From: Mycolicibacterium austroafricanum
GTDB taxonomy: Bacteria; Actinomycetota; Actinomycetes; Mycobacteriales; Mycobacteriaceae
Direction: 5' to 3'
NCBI RefSeq assembly: GCF_902705885.1
Contig: NZ_CACSIP010000076.1
Location: 7,066 to 71,065, forward strand
Length of the DNA: 64,000 nt
Part shown: positions 1 through 8,367 of the stretch, one piece after another
Position numbering within the stretch: the stretch's first letter is position 1
How the letters are laid out: every line of letters starts with the position of its first letter
Position numbers and translations under genes: made by a program
Notes under the pieces: generated by a model
Seen by the model: the letters and a program-made list of their open reading frames with translations, nothing else
Told to the model about the DNA's origin: nothing
The model's database searches: none

Positions 1-135
1 GCCCACATCTCGTTTCGGTCGACTCCGAGCGTAGGCTGATGGAGATGGTCTACGAATCCCCGGAGTTCAAGTCGTTCAACGACTTCGGGAGCCGGCACCG
101 CGGAGCAGTGAGCCGACGTCTGGATCAGTTGTGCG

Positions 136-273
136 TCAGCGCTTCTTGTTGTGCACCGCGGTCTCGACGATCGACGACTTGTCGGCGGACTTGGCGTGCT
201 TGGCCGCGCGTTTCTCCTTGAGAGACTTTCCGGACTTCTTCGACATGCCCTGCCGAGGAGACTTGTCAGACAT
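136..273 (-). CDS. Small lysine-rich conserved protein (45 aa)
   Basis: The protein begins MSDKSPRQGMSKKSGKSLKE and is almost entirely polar and basic. It has no membrane segment and is probably disordered. The start is the ATG at 271-273; the reading frame stays open further upstream, but that extension has no protein-like character. From memory, similar tiny Lys/Ser-rich proteins with a SKKSGKS core are common single genes in mycobacteria, with no assigned function. It lies alone, divergent from the glycosyltransferase at 497 with about 220 bp between them. A nucleic-acid-binding role is possible from its charge but is only a guess. Confidence 0.6.
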   Translation of the reverse strand: MSDKSPRQGMSKKSGKSLKEKRAAKHAKSADKSSIVETAVHNKKR

Positions 274-376
274 CACTGGCCCCTGAATCGTTGTGGGGGC
301 CTGGACGGTCCCTATGGGTCGACCATACCCCCTGATCCGGCCGTTTTGGGGGGCGTCGCGACAACAGGGTGCAGGG

Positions 377-499
377 TGTAACGTGGAATAGGTTGGGAAC
401 CCAGCCAGTCCGGGATGCGTCAGCTGTGCTCCGCTGATCTCGCCGAGCAACCGCTCACGCCGGATACGCCGGTAGCAACCGTCCGTCGGGATTGCCTTG
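377..499 (+). promoter_or_regulatory. Conserved leader of first GT4 gene (candidate structured 5' RNA)
   Basis: About 120 nt before the TTG start at 497 align with 15239-15373, in front of the paralogous glycosyltransferase. Shared blocks include CAGTCCGG, GTCAG, CGCTGATCT, CCGAG, ACGCCGG, ACGCCGGT, GCAAC and GTCGGGAT. A short hairpin can form (GGTTG with CAGCC, 391-405). A CCGG-N5-CCGG hairpin sits inside a CCGA/TCGG pairing close to the start. I see this directly; that it is a regulatory RNA is inference, and I do not recognise a known riboswitch class. Confidence 0.45.
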
Positions 500-1672
500 A
501 ACGTTGTGCCCACCTTCCAATCAATTCTTGCTCCCGCTGCGCGGCAACCACTTTCCAAGACTGTGCGCTTCGGTGTGCTGAGCACCTTCCCGCCCACGCC
601 ATGCGGAGTGGCGAGGTTCGGCGCCGGGCTGTCCAGTGCGTTGGGCGCGCACGGTTCAGCGGTCGGCGTCGTGCGGGTGGCCGACGATTCGCCGCCTTCC
701 GGCGGCCAGGTGGTCGCGGAACTGGTCAACGGATCCGCGCGGTCGGTGGCTGCCTGCGCGGACACGCTCAATCTCCATGATGTCGCCGTCATCCAACACG
801 AGTTCGGTATCTACGGCGGCGCCGACGGCGTCGAAGTGCTCGACATCCTCGAGGCGCTGCGCGTCCCGTCGATCGTCGTCGCCCACACCGTTCTCGAAAA
901 CCCCACGCCGCATCAGCGCCACGTGTTCGAGACGGTCACCGCCAAGGCCGATCGTGTGGTGGTGATGTCCGACGTCGCACGCAAGCGGTTGTCCGCGACC
1001 TACGCCGTGGATCGAAACAAGGTGGCCACGATCCCGCACGGAGCCACCCTCCCCACGGCCCCGCGTGTCAAGCGCGCCAGCCGCCCCACGATCTTGACCT
1101 GGGGGCTGCTGGGCCCGGGGAAGGGCATCGAGCGGGTCATCGACGCGATGGCCTCGTTGCAGGACGTCCCCGGCCGGCCGCGCTACGTGGTGGCGGGCCG
1201 GACGCACCCCAAGGTGCTCGCCGCGGAAGGGGAGGCCTACCGCGAATCCCTCGTCGAACGGGCGCGCCTGGCCGGGGTCGCGGACTCGGTGACGTTCGAC
1301 GCCCAGTACTACGGCGGTGCCATGCTGGCCGCGCTGATCCAATCCTCGTCGGTCATCGTGGTGCCCTACGACTCCACTGAGCAGGCCACCTCCGGTGTGC
1401 TCGTCGACGCCATCGCCAGTGGCAGACCGGTCGTGGCCACGGCCTTCCCGCACGCGATCGAACTGCTCTGCGGGGGAGCGGGTCTGGTCGTCAGCCACGA
1501 TGACCCGGACGCGATGCGCACTGCGCTGCGCCAGGTGCTCACCCAGCCGCGGCTGGCCGGCTCGATGGCTGCCGAAGCCCGGCAGCTGGCACCGGAGATG
1601 GAGTGGTCGGTGGTGGCCGACGCCTACGTCCAGCTGGCCCAGCGGGTCCTCGCCGAGCGCAGAACGCAGTGA
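497..1672 (+). CDS. GT4-type glycosyltransferase, copy 1
   Basis: A 391-aa GT-B glycosyltransferase. The N-terminal half has FGVLSTFPPTPCGVARF, the usual glycine-rich acceptor-side start. The C-terminal half has the nucleotide-sugar features: TWGLLGPGKGIERVIDAM, the GRTHPKVLAAEGEAYRE block, and EQATSGVLVDAIASGRPVVA, which corresponds to the diverged EX7E region. The start is a TTG at 497; the paralog at 15371 also begins TTG-AA after a matching leader, which supports this choice. It leads an operon with the GH130-like gene (28-nt gap) and the transglutaminase-like gene. In other bacteria, GT4-GH130 pairs handle mannose-containing glycans; the actual donor and acceptor cannot be told from the sequence. 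Confidence 0.85.
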   Translation: MNVVPTFQSILAPAARQPLSKTVRFGVLSTFPPTPCGVARFGAGLSSALGAHGSAVGVVRVADDSPPSGGQVVAELVNGSARSVAACADTLNLHDVAVIQHEFGIYGGADGVEVLDILEALRVPSIVVAHTVLENPTPHQRHVFETVTAKADRVVVMSDVARKRLSATYAVDRNKVATIPHGATLPTAPRVKRASRPTILTWGLLGPGKGIERVIDAMASLQDVPGRPRYVVAGRTHPKVLAAEGEAYRESLVERARLAGVADSVTFDAQYYGGAMLAALIQSSSVIVVPYDSTEQATSGVLVDAIASGRPVVATAFPHAIELLCGGAGLVVSHDDPDAMRTALRQVLTQPRLAGSMAAEARQLAPEMEWSVVADAYVQLAQRVLAERRTQ

Positions 1673-1700
1673 CGCAGACACCGATATCGTCTGTGCTCCA

Positions 1701-3179
1701 ATGACTTCGCCGCTGGCTGGGCTCGTCACCCGTAGCCCGCAGCGGCTGCCTGCCGACCCGTCGAGGGTCATCGCGCAACTCTTCGTCCCCGGCCATCAAG
1801 AGTACGAACTCGCCGACTCCCGCGCCGGGGCCGTACTCGGACGCATCCTCGCGTTGACCGAGGAGGACGTGCGGGCGTCGCTGGATGACGTCGTCCTGCG
1901 TTTCGACAAGCGCCACCGTGACCTCGCAGGCACCTTCCGGCGGCACGCCCGGGAACTCGCCGACCGCCTGGACACCGCTGCTCACTTGTCCGAGGAGCGA
2001 ATGCTGCTGCTGGGGGCGACGTTCACCAGCGAGTACGCCATCGAAGGTGCGGCGCTGTGCAACCCGAGCATGGTCGCTCACCCGGATCAGTCGGGACTCG
2101 TGGCGGGCAGCCTGCGCTTCGTGATGAGCGTACGGGGGATCGGCGAGGGGCACCGGTCGTCCATCGAGTTCCGTACCGGGGTCGTCGACGCGTCGGGCGT
2201 GGTGACGATCGACGCGCCGGTGCCGTATGCCACCGTCGGCACGGTGGTGCCGACGCTGCTCGACGCGGCGGTGTTCCGCAGCGAGCTGGCGCGGCTGCGG
2301 GTCGGCGGCGAGGCTGCCGACTACGTGCTCGACGCGCTCGGCGACCGGTTCACCAGGGCCGACCTCGACGAGCAGATCGACAAGCTGCAGGGCCACCTGA
2401 AGACGCGGGGCCACGCGTTGCGGACGATCTCGCAGATCCAGGCGATCGCCGAGCGGACCTACGCCGTCGAGTTCCCTGCCGGGATCCCGCTGTCCGAGCG
2501 GGTGCTGTCGCCGGCGATGGCCGCCGAGGCGGCCGGCATGGAGGATGCCCGTTTTGTGCGTTTCACCCGCGACGACGGATCGGTCACGTTCTACGCCACC
2601 TACACCGCCTACAGCGGTTCGGAGATCTCGCAGCAGCTGCTGGAGACCGAGGATTTCCAGTGCTTCACCTCGACTCCTCTTGTCGGACGTGCCGCAGCCA
2701 ACAAGGGTCTGGCGCTGTTTCCACGGCTGATCGGCGGACGCTTCGCTGCAATGTCCAGAAGCGACCGCGAGTCGAATTCGATTGCCTTCACCGACAACCC
2801 GTTCCAGTGGACCGATTCGGTTCCCTGCCAGCGGCCGACCGAGTCCTGGGAGGCGCTGCAGCTCGGCAACTGCGGACCGCCCATCGAGACCGAGTCCGGC
2901 TGGCTGGTGCTCACCCACGGTGTCGGCCCGATGCGGACATACCGCATCGGGGCCATCCTGCTCGACCTGGAGGACCCCACCCGCATCCTCGGCCGGCTCC
3001 GGGAACCGCTGCTCAGCCCGTTGGCCGACGAGCAGGACGGCTACGTGCCCAACGTCGTCTACTCGTGTGGGGCGCTCGTGCACGCCGAAACCCTGGCGCT
3101 GCCGTACGGTGTCGATGACGCGGCCATCGGGGTCGCGACGGTGCCGCTGCCCGAATTGCTGGCCGCGCTGAGCGAATGA
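1701..3179 (+). CDS. GH130-like glycoside phosphorylase/hydrolase
   Basis: A 492-aa protein. The region from about residue 130 has the beta-propeller signatures of GH130: FYATYTAYSG, then KGLALFPRLIGGRFAAMSR, then GNCGPPIETESGWLVLTHGV. Known GH130 enzymes phosphorolyse or hydrolyse beta-mannosides. The roughly 130-residue N-terminal extension is helical and charged. The ATG at 1701 is 28 nt after the glycosyltransferase stop, so the two are probably co-transcribed. No signal peptide is visible, so it should act in the cytoplasm. I cannot tell phosphorylase from hydrolase without checking the phosphate-binding residues in an alignment. Confidence 0.8.
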   Translation: MTSPLAGLVTRSPQRLPADPSRVIAQLFVPGHQEYELADSRAGAVLGRILALTEEDVRASLDDVVLRFDKRHRDLAGTFRRHARELADRLDTAAHLSEERMLLLGATFTSEYAIEGAALCNPSMVAHPDQSGLVAGSLRFVMSVRGIGEGHRSSIEFRTGVVDASGVVTIDAPVPYATVGTVVPTLLDAAVFRSELARLRVGGEAADYVLDALGDRFTRADLDEQIDKLQGHLKTRGHALRTISQIQAIAERTYAVEFPAGIPLSERVLSPAMAAEAAGMEDARFVRFTRDDGSVTFYATYTAYSGSEISQQLLETEDFQCFTSTPLVGRAAANKGLALFPRLIGGRFAAMSRSDRESNSIAFTDNPFQWTDSVPCQRPTESWEALQLGNCGPPIETESGWLVLTHGVGPMRTYRIGAILLDLEDPTRILGRLREPLLSPLADEQDGYVPNVVYSCGALVHAETLALPYGVDDAAIGVATVPLPELLAALSE

Positions 3180-3180
3180 G

Positions 3181-3993
3181 GTGAACGTGAAGCGACGGGT
3201 GGGTGCAGAGCTCGAGGTCGGCATCACCGCGGAGACGACGCTGGAGTTCCAGATCGCCGTCGCACCGCACCCCAATACCGAGGTGTGGGAGTCGTTGTCG
3301 TTCGTTCTCGACGGCACACCGCTGCAGGCCAGGGAGATCAGCGGCACCCACGGAAACCGGATCCACAAACTCAGCAACGTGCCGCCGGGCAGGCTGGCGG
3401 TCGACTACTCGGCGACCGTCATCGGTCACACCGACCCGGCCCCGGTCACCGAATACGACCTGTCGATGTACCTTCGCCCCAGTCGCTATGCCGAAGCCGA
3501 CAAGTTCTACGGTTTCGCCGCAACCGAATTCGGCAGCTACACCGATTCGGCGAACCTGCTGGCGAACGTGTCGTCGTGGGTCGGCGACCGGCTGAACTAC
3601 GTCCCGGGCTCCAGCGACCCCATCGACGGGGCGGTGGACACGCTGCTCGCCGGCGCCGGGGTGTGCCGGGACTTCGTCCATCTCGTGGTGGCGCTGCTCC
3701 GGGCGGTCAACGTCCCTGCCCGCGCCGTCTCGGTGTATGCGCCGGGGCTGTACCCGATGGACTTCCACGCGGTCGCCGAGGCGTTCGTCGACGGGCAGTG
3801 GCGGGTGGTCGACGGGACCCTGCTGGCGCCCCGGCAGTCCGTGGTGCGCATCGCCACGGGACGCGACGCCGCCGACATCGCCTTCCTGGACAACCACGAC
3901 GGGGCGATCACGCTGGACAGGCTCGTGGTCAGCGCCGTCGTCGACGGGGACCTTCCCAGGGATTCGATGGATCAGCTGGTGTCGATCACCTGA
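3181..3993 (+). CDS. Transglutaminase-like family protein
   Basis: A 270-aa protein. The N-terminal half is beta-rich, as in bacterial transglutaminase-like proteins. The C-terminal half carries the papain-like triad: Cys162 in AGVCRDFVHL, His196 in MDFHAVAEAF and Asp211 in WRVVDGT. The GTG at 3181 comes one base after the GH130 stop, so translation is probably coupled (a GTG at 3187 is an alternative). No signal peptide is seen. Its stop overlaps the 3' end of the convergent gene by 8 nt. Members of this family are usually cysteine peptidases or amidases rather than true transglutaminases. Its link to the glycan enzymes is inferred from position only. Confidence 0.8.
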   Translation: MNVKRRVGAELEVGITAETTLEFQIAVAPHPNTEVWESLSFVLDGTPLQAREISGTHGNRIHKLSNVPPGRLAVDYSATVIGHTDPAPVTEYDLSMYLRPSRYAEADKFYGFAATEFGSYTDSANLLANVSSWVGDRLNYVPGSSDPIDGAVDTLLAGAGVCRDFVHLVVALLRAVNVPARAVSVYAPGLYPMDFHAVAEAFVDGQWRVVDGTLLAPRQSVVRIATGRDAADIAFLDNHDGAITLDRLVVSAVVDGDLPRDSMDQLVSIT

Positions 3994-5152
3994 GCCGGAC
4001 CGGATGGGGGTAGTCCCCAGCGCGGTGCTGGAACGACAGGATGGCGGGGTTGAGCACCTTGCCGTCGCGGATCTCGATGGCCCGGGCGAGTGTCGGGGTC
4101 TGCTCCCAGGCTGCGGGCCCGGCCAGCAGCGTTTCCAGGTGCGGCAACAGCGCCTCGCTGATCTCCCACGTCGCCGAGTTCCACAGGTACGACGGGCTGT
4201 GGTCGACGGCGTAGTACTGCACGCCGTTGGCCATCTCGATGACAGGATCGGTGAACGACGTCGGGCGGGCCCAGTCGAACCCCATGCCGACGTCGCAGGA
4301 GACGTCGATGATCAGGCTGCCGGAGGTGAAGGCGGCCAGGTCCGCCTCGGTGACGAAGACCAGCGGGGATTCGGGATCCTGGAGCACACAATTGACGACG
4401 ACGTCGAACTCGGCCAGGAAGTCCGCGACCGGCATCCGACCATCCGGAGTGTCCGCCCAGATCCGGTCGGGGTTGTCTGGGTCGCGCCCCATCTGGACCA
4501 TCTGGGTGGAATGGATCGGTGAGGCGACGGCGGCGACGTCCCGGTTGGTCAGCACGTGCACCTCGTCGACGCCATGGGCGTTGAGCGCGGTGACCGCACC
4601 GCGGGCCGTCGCCCCGAAGCCGATCACGGCAGCACGCAGTCGACGGCCGTAGCTGCCGGTGACTCCGGCCAGCGCCATGGCGTGCAGCACCGAGCAGTAG
4701 CCGGCGAGCTCGTTGTTCTTGTGGAAGACATGCAGGCCGAACCCGCCGTCGGACTGCCAGTGGTTCATCGCCTCGAAAGCGATCAGCGTCAACCGACGGT
4801 CAATGGCGACCTGGGTCAGTTCGGGATCCTGCACGCAGTGCGGCCAACCCCAGATGGTCTGCCCCACCTGCATTTCCGCGAGGTCGGCCGCCTGGATCTT
4901 GGGCAGCAGGATGACGTCGCAGTCGGCGATGAGCTGCTCGCGGGTGCGGATGCCACCGACCATGCCGGTCAGGGCGTCGTCGGTGGCGCCGAAGTGCGCG
5001 CCGTAGCCGTGTTCGAGGAAGATCTGCTGCCCGATCCCGCGGTCGATCTTGCCGAAGTGCGCCGGATGGATAGCCAGTCTACGTTCATTGGGTTTGCGCG
5101 AGTGCGCCAGCACGCCCAGTGAAAGCCGTTGTGGTTCAGCGTTTCGTGTCAT
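3986..5152 (-). CDS. Alanine dehydrogenase/PNT-like; N5-(carboxyethyl)ornithine synthase family
   Basis: A 388-aa protein. The N-terminal catalytic-type domain includes ERRLAIHP, the AlaDH/PNT N-terminal motif. The Rossmann segment is LRAAVIGFGATARGAVTALNAHG, with loss of the usual GxGxxG spacing (GFGATA). A late SLIIDVSCD segment follows. This pattern fits the N5-(carboxyethyl)ornithine synthase branch better than true alanine dehydrogenase, but substrate use is inference. Start ATG at 5150-5152. It converges on the transglutaminase-like gene and is divergent from the desaturase at 5359 across about 200 bp. Confidence 0.7.
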   Translation of the reverse strand: MTRNAEPQRLSLGVLAHSRKPNERRLAIHPAHFGKIDRGIGQQIFLEHGYGAHFGATDDALTGMVGGIRTREQLIADCDVILLPKIQAADLAEMQVGQTIWGWPHCVQDPELTQVAIDRRLTLIAFEAMNHWQSDGGFGLHVFHKNNELAGYCSVLHAMALAGVTGSYGRRLRAAVIGFGATARGAVTALNAHGVDEVHVLTNRDVAAVASPIHSTQMVQMGRDPDNPDRIWADTPDGRMPVADFLAEFDVVVNCVLQDPESPLVFVTEADLAAFTSGSLIIDVSCDVGMGFDWARPTSFTDPVIEMANGVQYYAVDHSPSYLWNSATWEISEALLPHLETLLAGPAAWEQTPTLARAIEIRDGKVLNPAILSFQHRAGDYPHPVRLR

Positions 5153-5358
5153 GACGCTGCCCCCTCCGACGGTGGGCCCCGGTTGGTCCCGACCTCCTGA
5201 CCCTACAGGTCGCGTTGACGCATGCAGTCGGCCTCATTAACCTGGAAGCAACGCCGACGAGCTGCCGTCTTCAACCGATATGGCTGGTGGTCCGCACACC
5301 CTGGGTTCCCGCCACGAGCCCGCACCTTACCGCCCGGACGGACCGACAGGACATTGCA

Positions 5359-6561
5359 TTGGCCATCGCCGACATCGCCGCCTACTCGCATCTCACCGAG
5401 GTGGAGATCGAAGCCCTCGCGAACGATCTGGACGCCATCCGCAGTGAGGTCGAAGAGTCTCGCGGAGCCAAGGACGCGGCCTACATCCGGCGCACCATCA
5501 AGTTCCAGCGCATCCTCGACGTCGCAGCGCGCCTGCTGATCGGCTGCACCCGGTCCCGTACCGGTTGGGCCGTGGGAACCGCGGCGCTGGCTTACGCCAA
5601 GTCCGTCGAGAACATGGAGATCGGCCACAACGTCGGCCACGGTCAATGGGACTGGATGAACGACCCCGAGATCCACTCGACCACCTGGGAGTGGGACATG
5701 GTCGGGGTGTCGTCGCAGTGGCGGTACTCGCACAACTATCGCCACCACGTGTTCAGCAACGTCGTCGGCGTGGACGACGACCTGGGTTTCGGTGTCATCA
5801 GGATGACCCGCGACGAGGCGTGGAAACCGGAACACCTGTTTCAACCGCTGCGTAACCTGTTGTTGGCCAGCATCTTCGAGTGGGGGATCGGCCTGCACGG
5901 CATCCACTCCGAGCGTGACCGACTGGTGCCGGACCACGACAAGGTGGTCCAGGCCCGGAAAGCGTTCGCCACCAAGATCGCCCGGCAATCGGTCAAGGAC
6001 TACGTGTTGTTCCCGGCGCTGAGTCGGTCGCGCTGGCGTCGCACCCTGGCTGCAAATGCGGCCGCGAACCTGTTGCGCAATTTCTGGGCGTACGCGGTGA
6101 TCTTCTGCGGGCACTTCCCCGACGGCGCCGAGAAGTTCAGTGCCGATGTGCTCGAGAACGAGACCAAGGGCGAGTGGTATCTGCGCCAGATGCTCGGTGC
6201 CGCCAACTTCGACGCCGGCCCGGTGATGGCCTTCTCGAGCGGCAACCTGTGCTACCAGATCGAACACCACCTTTTCCCCGACCTGCCGAGCAACCGACTG
6301 GCCCAGATCGCGGTGCGGGTCCGCGAGGTGTGTGACAAGTACGATCTGCCCTACACCAGCAGTTCGTTTGTGCGGCAATATCTTCTGGTGCTGCGCACGA
6401 TCCACAAGCTGGCGCTTCCGGACCGGTTCCTGGTGGCGACAAGTGACGACGCGCCGGAAACCGCTTCCGAACGCAAGTTTCTCGACAGTGCCACCGGCGG
6501 CGAATCGGCGGGGGGCCTTCGAACGGCGCTGCGTGAGCGGGCACGCAAACGCCGGTGCTGA
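5359..6561 (+). CDS. Membrane acyl desaturase, DesA3-like, copy 1
   Basis: A 400-aa di-iron fatty acid desaturase. All three histidine boxes are present: HNVGH, HNYRHH and QIEHHLFPDLPSNR. The sequence closely follows mycobacterial DesA3 (stearoyl-CoA delta-9 desaturase), including SVENMEIGHN and GQWDWMNDPEIHS. I place the start at the TTG at 5359, giving MAIADIAAYSHLT, which matches the DesA3 N-terminus. The frame is open up to a possible GTG/TTG start near 5215, but those 48 residues have no counterpart in the family. The C-terminal tail is basic and variable. A paralog lies at 18132-19280. It probably introduces a double bond into membrane or mycolate-precursor acyl chains. Confidence 0.9.
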   Translation: MAIADIAAYSHLTEVEIEALANDLDAIRSEVEESRGAKDAAYIRRTIKFQRILDVAARLLIGCTRSRTGWAVGTAALAYAKSVENMEIGHNVGHGQWDWMNDPEIHSTTWEWDMVGVSSQWRYSHNYRHHVFSNVVGVDDDLGFGVIRMTRDEAWKPEHLFQPLRNLLLASIFEWGIGLHGIHSERDRLVPDHDKVVQARKAFATKIARQSVKDYVLFPALSRSRWRRTLAANAAANLLRNFWAYAVIFCGHFPDGAEKFSADVLENETKGEWYLRQMLGAANFDAGPVMAFSSGNLCYQIEHHLFPDLPSNRLAQIAVRVREVCDKYDLPYTSSSFVRQYLLVLRTIHKLALPDRFLVATSDDAPETASERKFLDSATGGESAGGLRTALRERARKRRC

Positions 6562-6647
6562 CCCGGATCGGCGCACGGGGGCGTACCGTTGGGGTATCGG
6601 GCAGCTCGGCTCCGAGCGAAGATGCCCGACTAAGAAGGAATTTCATC

Positions 6648-6806
6648 ATGGCGACGCCTACCCAGATCCGATCTCCCTACGACCGACGGGTCGAGCTCGT
6701 CAAGGACACCATCAAGGATCACTCCAAGCTCGGCGACAAGGCCGCGGGCGATCTCGCCGTGCATGTGCTGCACGTACTGAACACGATTCCCGAGAAGGTG
6801 CGCTGA
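6648..6806 (+). CDS. Small conserved protein (52 aa), DUF6307-like
   Basis: The protein starts MATPTQIRSPYDRRVELV and ends LAVHVLHVLNTIPEKVR. An AAGAAGGAA ribosome-binding site at 6632-6640 precedes the ATG at 6648, which decides the start over an upstream in-frame codon at 6555. The pattern (PYDRRV, then a helix, then VLHVLNTIPE) matches what I remember as DUF6307, a small actinobacterial family with no known function; that family name is uncertain. It lies between the desaturase and the GAF-ANTAR genes on the same strand. Confidence 0.7.
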   Translation: MATPTQIRSPYDRRVELVKDTIKDHSKLGDKAAGDLAVHVLHVLNTIPEKVR

Positions 6807-6857
6807 GCCGGCCGTGACGCTTCCCGGCGGCCGCACCGACGGCAGGAACCGGATCGG

Positions 6858-7571
6858 TTGAAAGTGGCGATCCGTGAACAACTCCTGGCTGCGGTCGACG
6901 GCCGGCGAGGGATGGATGCCGCCGACCGGCTCTGTGAGGCGTGTGTGTTGCTCCTCGACATCGACGCGGCGGCGATCTCACTGGTGTTCGACGGCGCCAA
7001 CACCGGAACACTGGGCTCCAGTAGCCCGAACGCCCGGGAGTACGACGAGCTGCAGTTCACCCTCGGCGAGGGGCCGTGCCTGGAGTCGATCACCCGGCGA
7101 GCCCCGGTCCTGGTCACCGATCTCGCCGACCCGCACGACAAGCGCTGGCCGATCTACGGTCCCGCCATGCTCGAGTTGAAGATCCGTGGCGTGTACGCGA
7201 TGCCGGTGGTGGTCGCCGGGGAGTATGTCGGTGCTCTCGACTTCTTCCGGGTGTTGCCGGGGAGGCTGGCCGGCGGCGAGCTCGCCGGTGCGATCGTCGC
7301 CGCGGAGCTCGCCGGTATCCCGCTTCTCGACCTGTTGGACTCCGACATGAAGGCCGCTGCCAGCGACCCGGGCAGTAGCGCCTGGACGGAGCTCAACGCG
7401 CTGTCGCGCGCGGAGGTCAGCCAGGCCACCGGCGTGCTGGTCGCTCAGCTGCAGATCGAACCCGCCGAGGCGCTGCTGCGGCTGCGGGCCCACGCTTATG
7501 CGACCGGCCGCGCGGCCACCGAGGTGGCCCGCGACATCCTTGCGCGCCGAATCAGGCTGGAAGCCGACTGA
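6858..7571 (+). CDS. GAF-ANTAR protein 1
   Basis: A 237-aa protein. Residues about 10-155 form a GAF sensor domain (LGEGPCLESITRRAPVLV, KRWPIYGPAML). Residues about 175-235 form an ANTAR domain (AEVSQATGVLVAQLQIEPAE, then LRAHAYATGRAATEVA). ANTAR domains bind paired hexaloop RNA hairpins and act as antiterminators. The start is TTG at 6858 or GTG at 6864. The next gene follows after 37 nt and has the same architecture, so they are probably co-transcribed. The GAF ligand is unknown. Confidence 0.85.
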   Translation: MKVAIREQLLAAVDGRRGMDAADRLCEACVLLLDIDAAAISLVFDGANTGTLGSSSPNAREYDELQFTLGEGPCLESITRRAPVLVTDLADPHDKRWPIYGPAMLELKIRGVYAMPVVVAGEYVGALDFFRVLPGRLAGGELAGAIVAAELAGIPLLDLLDSDMKAAASDPGSSAWTELNALSRAEVSQATGVLVAQLQIEPAEALLRLRAHAYATGRAATEVARDILARRIRLEAD

Positions 7572-7608
7572 TGGGTGGCGTGCCGAATCCTCAGGATGGA
7601 GGGGCGAT

Positions 7609-8367
7609 ATGACCGAGACTCCGCGTGAAACCCAGGTGCTGGACGCGGTGGTCACCCTCGTCGACAGCCTGCTCGTGGACTTCGACGTGATGGACCTGCT
7701 GACCGAACTCACCGAACGCTGTGCGCAGTTGCTCGATGTGGCTGCTGCCGGATTCCTGCTCGCCGACCCGTTCGACCAACTTCATCTGCTGGCCGCGACC
7801 ACCGAGCAGGCCCGCGATCTGGAACTGTTCCAGCTGCAGACCGATGAGGGTCCGTGCGTGGATTGTTACGCGACGGGACAACCGGTCTCGGTGGCCGACC
7901 TGGAGGCCGAGGAGCAGCGCTGGCCCCGGTTCGTGCCGGCTGCCAGGGAAGCGGGGTTCACTTCGGTGCACGCCGTCCCGATGCGGGCGGCCGGGCTGGT
8001 GCTGGGTGCGCTCGGCCTGTTCGGCACCGAGGCCGGTGAACTCAACGATGCCGACGTCTTGGTCGCTCAGACCCTCGCGCACATCGCGTGTGTGGCGGTC
8101 TTGCAGGGGCAGGCACCGACACCGACAACGGTGCTACCGCAGCTGCGTTCGGCGCTGGCCGGCCAGGTGGTGGTGGAGCAGGCGAAAGGCTATCTGCGAG
8201 AGGTCCTCGACCTGCCGGTGGAGGAGGCTTTCACGGTGCTGCGCGGCTACTCGCGGGCCCACGGCGAACACCTGACCGAGGTCGCTCGACGGCTGATGAC
8301 CGATCGGCACTCCCGCCCGGCACTGATCGACGCGATCACCGAATTCGCCTCGCCGACAACACGTTAG
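7609..8367 (+). CDS. GAF-ANTAR protein 2
   Basis: A 252-aa protein. The GAF domain covers residues about 15-165 (LQTDEGPCVDCYATGQPVSV, QRWPRFVPAARE). The ANTAR domain covers about 175-235 (VVVEQAKGYLREVLDLPVEE, then RAHGEHLTEVARRLM). The ATG at 7609 is chosen; the frame is open upstream inside the previous gene, but with no homologous sequence. Its TAG stop overlaps the TAA of the convergent third GAF-ANTAR gene (8364-8367), so the two genes end on each other. It is a putative RNA-binding antiterminator, like its neighbours. Confidence 0.85.
   Translation: MTETPRETQVLDAVVTLVDSLLVDFDVMDLLTELTERCAQLLDVAAAGFLLADPFDQLHLLAATTEQARDLELFQLQTDEGPCVDCYATGQPVSVADLEAEEQRWPRFVPAAREAGFTSVHAVPMRAAGLVLGALGLFGTEAGELNDADVLVAQTLAHIACVAVLQGQAPTPTTVLPQLRSALAGQVVVEQAKGYLREVLDLPVEEAFTVLRGYSRAHGEHLTEVARRLMTDRHSRPALIDAITEFASPTTR

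Noticed and set aside
3..221. Possible 3' end of a plus-strand gene entering the window
   Set aside because: The frame is open and about 20 residues look protein-like, but the end overlaps the convergent small gene and turns into Ser/Arg-rich shadow sequence. Too little is visible to support a gene.
5207..5230. Possible ninth copy of the 63-bp repeat near the first desaturase
   Set aside because: Only the short CGTTGA stretch fits; the core and right arm are absent.
6592..6597. SigF-like -10 box (GGGTAT) upstream of the small DUF6307-like gene
   Set aside because: No matching -35 (GTTT-type) element at the right distance.
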